A DNA stretch of 64,000 bases. Origin: Bacilli bacterium. Lineage in GTDB: Bacteria; Bacillota_I; Bacilli_A; RF39; UBA660. Within the stretch, counting starts at the first letter, position 1; each line of letters opens with the position of its first letter. Shown one piece after another: positions 60,490-64,000 of the stretch. The stretch is from NCBI GenBank assembly GCA_017411405.1, contig JAFQQE010000012.1, forward strand, positions 81,280 to 145,279, read 5' to 3'. Below the pieces are notes generated by a model. The model did no database searches. It was given only the letters and a program-made list of their open reading frames with translations, and was not told the DNA's origin. The position numbers and the translations under genes were made by a program.

Positions 60490-62247
60490 GTGAAAAATTT
60501 AGTTAAAATTATTTTATGTTTTATTTTTGTTTTTAGTTTTTCTTTAAATGTTTATGCTGCTAGTTCTAGTATAACAGTAAGTAAAACCGGTGATGAATTA
60601 GAATATATAAATGGTTTAAAGATTAATGAAAATAAAGCAAGTTCTTATAAGATTTATGTATTAGATAAAGATACATATTTTGATAGTAAGAAAACTTTAA
60701 AAAATCCAGTTTTAGCTGATTCTGGTATAAGTTATATTATTAATAATAGTGATGTAACTAGTAATAGTGATAGAAATTATTATATTACACAAGTAGCTAT
60801 ACTATGGTATCAAGATGTTTTAAATGGTAATGATAATAATATAAGTAGTGAAATGAAAACTTATATTAAAAATAATACTAAAAAAACAGAGTGTTATTAT
60901 ATTAATAAGTTAGTAAATGGTGCTATAGAATATAGCAAATCTTCGAATTTATTAAATATAGTTACTGAAGATATTACTTTTAGTAAAGAAGGAAGTTATT
61001 ATTATTCTAATGAGATAGAAGTAGAATCTTATAATTTAAAAAGTAATCCTGTTATTAAGTTATATAATGATCCAAAGAATACTGATATAATTGAAGAGGA
61101 TCTTACTAAAGATGGTATTAGTACTTTTAAAATTAAAGTTCCTGTAAAATCTTTAGAAGAAGATATTATTGATTTTGAATTAAATGTAACAGGCAAAGTA
61201 AATGATGATAATTATTATCAATATGATAATGTTATATATAGTAGAAAATATACTGATACTATTAATGTAAATGATAATATGATAGTTAGTATAGAAGAAT
61301 TTAAAACAACTTATGTAAGAATTGAAGTAATAGATAATGATGGAGATTATATTAGTGGATTAAACTTTAAAGTATATAGTGGTGATTGTACTAATACAAC
61401 TTGTTCTAGTAAAAATTTAGTACATAGTTTTACTACTAAGAGTGTTTATACTACTTTAAGTAATAAATTAACTTATGGAACTTATACAGTTGTTTTATCA
61501 AGTAAAACAAAATATGATTTACCAGAAAAGACTTTAATTGAAGTATTAAATATAGAAGATACTCAAAAATTTATTATTAAAGAAACTGGTGATAATGTAG
61601 CTGATAATGAAGATGTTAAAGACGATAATACTAATGATAAAGATATAGTAAATAATAAGAATATATATATTTATAATGATATTAAAGATAAGAATAATAC
61701 TTTAAGTATATATGATATAAAAGGTAATTTAGCACATAGTTATAGTAGTGATAATAATCCATATAACATTAATTTAAGTGTTGGAGAATATTACATAATA
61801 GATTCAAATAATTTATTAGATAAAGTTTATTTTATGATAACTAGTAGTGATGAATTAATGGTTAAAGTTAATGGAATTTATGTTAGTGCTAATTATATAA
61901 CATTAAATAAAATTATATTTGAAGACGTTGAAGATGACGATTTAATAGTAGATGATAATATAAATAATAATGATAATGTTACTGATAATAATTCTAGTAA
62001 TAATAACTATTATGTAGATGAAAATGGTAATATACATATAGACAATATTGATGGAATAGATAGTATAGAAATTACAAACAAAGTTGAAACTAATACTGAT
62101 GTTGAGATTAATTGGCTTGATAAAGTTGTAGATTGTCCTACTACTAGTTTATCTTCTAGCTTAAAATATATAATTGGTGCAATTATTTTAAGTACTGGTT
62201 TATATTTAGTAATTAGAAATGTCAAGAGAAGTAAAAATAATATTTAG
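60490..62247 (+). CDS. Secreted sortase substrate, 585 aa
   Basis: The GTG start (RBS AGAGGG) is followed by a cleavable signal peptide ending NVYAASSS at about residue 25. The first domain resembles the adhesin (TQXA-like) type, with YYITQVAILWYQDVLNG but no Cys to form a thioester. Then come Cna-B-like beta domains (YVRIEVIDNDGDYISGLNFKVYSG) and an Asp/Asn-rich linker. The C-terminus has a sorting-signal layout: VVDCPTTSLSSS, a hydrophobic helix (YIIGAIILSTGLYLVI), then RNVKRSKNN. The sortase gene directly downstream overlaps it by 29 bases. The putative motif CPTTS is not standard LPXTG. Confidence 0.8.
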   Translation: MKNLVKIILCFIFVFSFSLNVYAASSSITVSKTGDELEYINGLKINENKASSYKIYVLDKDTYFDSKKTLKNPVLADSGISYIINNSDVTSNSDRNYYITQVAILWYQDVLNGNDNNISSEMKTYIKNNTKKTECYYINKLVNGAIEYSKSSNLLNIVTEDITFSKEGSYYYSNEIEVESYNLKSNPVIKLYNDPKNTDIIEEDLTKDGISTFKIKVPVKSLEEDIIDFELNVTGKVNDDNYYQYDNVIYSRKYTDTINVNDNMIVSIEEFKTTYVRIEVIDNDGDYISGLNFKVYSGDCTNTTCSSKNLVHSFTTKSVYTTLSNKLTYGTYTVVLSSKTKYDLPEKTLIEVLNIEDTQKFIIKETGDNVADNEDVKDDNTNDKDIVNNKNIYIYNDIKDKNNTLSIYDIKGNLAHSYSSDNNPYNINLSVGEYYIIDSNNLLDKVYFMITSSDELMVKVNGIYVSANYITLNKIIFEDVEDDDLIVDDNINNNDNVTDNNSSNNNYYVDENGNIHIDNIDGIDSIEITNKVETNTDVEINWLDKVVDCPTTSLSSSLKYIIGAIILSTGLYLVIRNVKRSKNNI

Positions 62248-62863
62248 TTTTATTATATTATTTGTTGGTTTATGTATATTTTGTTCTGAATATTTTGAAT
62301 CTAAAAAAATTGCTGTATATGATTATATGAATGGGTTATATTATAATAATGATTCTAAGATTGATGAAGAAGATATACTTATTAATGAAGAAGTTATAGA
62401 GAATAATGAGGAAATAGAGTTAGAAGATACTAAAGAAGAAGAAAAAGTAGTTGAAAAAGTAAAATATATTGGATATTTAAATATACCTAAGATTAATTTA
62501 AAAAAAGGATTTACTAATATAGAAAGTAAATATAATACAGTTAGTAGAAATATACAAATATTAGATAGTTCTGATTATCCTGACAAAGTTAATGGTAATG
62601 TTATATTTGCAAGTCATTCTGGGAATTCTAGTGTATCTTATTTTAAAAAATTATATTTGTTAGGTATAGGGGATAATGTTTATATAGAGTATAATAGTAA
62701 AAATTATACTTATCAAATAGTTGATATATATGAAGTAGAAAAGACAGGTAAAGTTAATATAAGAAGAAATAAAGATAAAAGTATATTAACTTTGATTACT
62801 TGTACTAAGAATAATAGTGAAACTCAAACTGTATATATTAGTGAACTTATAAGTGTAGAGTAA
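62219..62863 (+). CDS. Sortase
   Basis: Membrane transpeptidase that anchors surface proteins. The N-terminal anchor (residues 6-24) is followed by an acidic Glu-rich linker (about 45-75) and a sortase barrel. The catalytic His is in FASHSGNSSVSYF and the Cys in LTLITCTKNNSE. Where many sortases have Arg about nine residues after Cys, this one reads SETQTVYISEL; some Firmicute class B/D-like enzymes have the same QTVYI. The start overlaps the substrate gene by 29 bases, so both are translated together, suggesting a dedicated pair. Confidence 0.88.
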   Translation: MSREVKIIFSFIILFVGLCIFCSEYFESKKIAVYDYMNGLYYNNDSKIDEEDILINEEVIENNEEIELEDTKEEEKVVEKVKYIGYLNIPKINLKKGFTNIESKYNTVSRNIQILDSSDYPDKVNGNVIFASHSGNSSVSYFKKLYLLGIGDNVYIEYNSKNYTYQIVDIYEVEKTGKVNIRRNKDKSILTLITCTKNNSETQTVYISELISVE

Positions 62864-62878
62864 AAAGGGGTGCTTTAT

Positions 62879-63472
62879 ATGGTTGAATTTAATTTATTAG
62901 AAAAATTAAATATAATATTTGATTTTATAAAGAAAAATTCTTTAATAAGTTTAGTTATATTACTTATTATAGTAATGTTATTAGATTTGTTTTATGGAAA
63001 AAATAAGAAGAGTACTAAAATAACATATAGTATAATAATATGTTTAAGTCTAATATATATATTTATGATTTATTATAAACCATTATTTAATATAATAGAT
63101 GTTTATATAACTAATATAGTTAAACTTACTTATTTTCCTTCTATTATAGATTATATTAGTTTTGTTTTTGTTAGTGTATTTATACAAATATTTTCTTATA
63201 AGAAGGGTAGTAATGTAATAAAAAATATTAATTTATGGTGTGGGATATTTATAGAGATATTATTTATTATAAATGTTATTGCAATGAATAATATAGTAGT
63301 TGATTTAAATAGTGTAACTTCTATATATCAAAATGATTTATTATTAAGTATATTTCAAATAACTGGTTTAGTATTTGTTATTTGGTTATTATTTAATATT
63401 ATGTATTTAATAGTTCATATATTTGTTAATAATAGAATTGAAATGCCTAAATTAAATGAATATTATGAATAA
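62879..63472 (+). CDS. Polytopic membrane protein, 197 aa
   Basis: Not recognised. I start at the ATG at 62879, 8 bases after AAAAGGGG. Five hydrophobic segments are seen (SLVILLIIVMLLDLF, YSIIICLSLIYIFMIYY, IIDYISFVFVSVFIQIF, LWCGIFIEILFIINVIAM, IFQITGLVFVIWLLFNIMYL). It is the third gene of the substrate-sortase operon, 15 bases after the sortase, so it may assist assembly or anchoring at the membrane; that is inference. Confidence 0.68.
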   Translation: MVEFNLLEKLNIIFDFIKKNSLISLVILLIIVMLLDLFYGKNKKSTKITYSIIICLSLIYIFMIYYKPLFNIIDVYITNIVKLTYFPSIIDYISFVFVSVFIQIFSYKKGSNVIKNINLWCGIFIEILFIINVIAMNNIVVDLNSVTSIYQNDLLLSIFQITGLVFVIWLLFNIMYLIVHIFVNNRIEMPKLNEYYE

Positions 63473-63481
63473 ATGTCAAAA

Positions 63482-63577
63482 ACAGTGCAAAAAGGATTAA
63501 AAAATATAAAAATGCACTGTTTTTTTAAAATTTAGTGCAAAAATGGTTAAAAAAACACAAAAATGCACTGTTTTTTT
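63482..63577 (+). terminator. Two tandem near-identical terminators
   Basis: ACAGTGCA (63482) with TGCACTGT (63513-63520) and a T run; then AGTGCA (63534) with TGCACT (63564-63569) and a T run. The second is a duplicate of the first including ttttttaaaattta at its end. Confidence 0.8.
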
Positions 63578-63625
63578 AAAATTTAGTTTATTTTTAAAAA
63601 TATTACTCAATAAAATTATAAAGTA

Positions 63626-63634
63626 TGTTATAAT
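63626..63634 (+). promoter_or_regulatory. Extended -10 promoter of proS
   Basis: TGTTATAAT with TATAAT at 63629-63634 and no good -35. No T-box is seen before proS. Confidence 0.6.
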
Positions 63635-63656
63635 TTATTAGATAAGAGGTGTTATT

Positions 63657-64000
63657 ATGAAAGATAATAAAAATATAACTAGTAGAGATGTAGATTTTGC
63701 TAAATGGTATAATGATGTTATTTTTAATGCTGATTTAATTGATTATTCAAGTGTTAAAGGAAGTATGATTATTAGACCTTATGGTTATGCTATTTGGGAA
63801 AATATACAAAGTGTATTAGATAAGAAGTTTAAAGAATTAGGTCATGTTAATGTACAAATGCCTATGTTTATACCTGAAAGTTTATTAAATATAGAAAAAG
63901 ATCATGTAGAAGGTTTTGCTCCTGAGGTTGCTTGGGTAACTCATGGAGGGAATACTCTATTAGATGAAAGAATGTGTGTAAGACCTACTAGTGAAGTTTT
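63657..64000 (+). CDS. proS: Prolyl-tRNA synthetase, archaeal/eukaryal-type, 5' part (runs off the window)
   Basis: The first 114 residues are visible. [42 protein letters not shown] is the start of type-3 ProRS (no editing INS domain), with the class II motif around [17 protein letters not shown] and [14 protein letters not shown] matches the proline-binding TSE loop. GATAAGAGGTG is the ribosome site. Bacteria such as Mollicutes and several Firmicutes use this type. Confidence 0.93.
   Translation, partial: MKDNKNITSRDVDFAKWYNDVIFNADLIDYSSVKGSMIIRPYGYAIWENIQSVLDKKFKELGHVNVQMPMFIPESLLNIEKDHVEGFAPEVAWVTHGGNTLLDERMCVRPTSEV

Noticed and set aside
1-64000. Mycoplasma-type genetic code
   Set aside because: TGA ends ftsY, rbgA and other genes at the expected places, and Trp is encoded by TGG throughout.

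Overview
The window is very AT-rich (roughly a quarter G+C by eye) and densely coded almost entirely on the + strand. TGA is used as a stop (ftsY, rbgA and the 298-aa gene end in TGA) and Trp is TGG, so the code is standard. The gene set is that of a small-genome, walled, low-GC Firmicute: SigA, DnaG, TrmK, YqeG/YqeH, RbgA, YlxM, SepF, DivIVA, DivIB, MurG, LtaS-like, RecD2, MutS/MutL, sortase, T-box. A short AlaRS, an archaeal-type ProRS and pseudopilin and surface proteins of the kind seen in gut metagenomes fit an uncultured Bacilli/RF39-like lineage. That assignment is inference.

Layout. 1-5.4 kb: dnaG (3' part), rpoD, trmK, mutS. 5.5-7.4 kb, minus strand: a hypothetical gene and a PilB/GspE ATPase. 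7.5-10.4 kb: valine T-box and valS. 10.5-14.8 kb: a membrane/zinc-ribbon protein, hypotheticals, trpS, tRNA-His.

14.75-22.3 kb is an accessory island starting at the 3' end of tRNA-His. It consists of repeated modules. Each has an array of degenerate 11-bp repeats (GTCA + A-tract, about 90 units in eight arrays), then a promoter at a fixed distance, a short lineage-specific gene, and usually a conserved hairpin element ending in a copy of the tRNA-His 3' tail plus its terminator. Three neighbouring genes are paralogous membrane-anchored proteins. A 230-bp inverted-repeat element with its own promoter sits inside. This is the strongest candidate for an undescribed system.

22.3-30.3 kb: a LigD-like phosphoesterase-polymerase without ligase domain, a transglutaminase-like protein, a mini-rhodanese, a DedA-type protein, RmuC, a 29-aa hydrophobic peptide gene on the minus strand, and a large surface protein. 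30.4-43.3 kb: murG, divIB, queH, a pilin-dockerin fusion, an ltaS-like gene, an Rpn-type nuclease, topA, an E2-like acyltransferase, sepF, divIVA, recD2. 43.3-52.4 kb: holA, cmk, alaS, a 650-aa repeat protein, yqeG, yqeH, mutL and two tiny membrane-protein genes.

52.4-54.1 kb: a surface protein whose last part is a GC-rich, NNC-codon-rich tract in a C-type-lectin-like context, which looks like the variable region of a diversity-generating retroelement. No RT or template is in the window. 54.2-64 kb: decayed DNA, lepB, a YwaF-like gene with a tail copied from the neighbouring dinD, rbgA, rnhB, ftsY, ylxM, a sortase substrate with its sortase, a membrane protein, tandem terminators and the start of proS.
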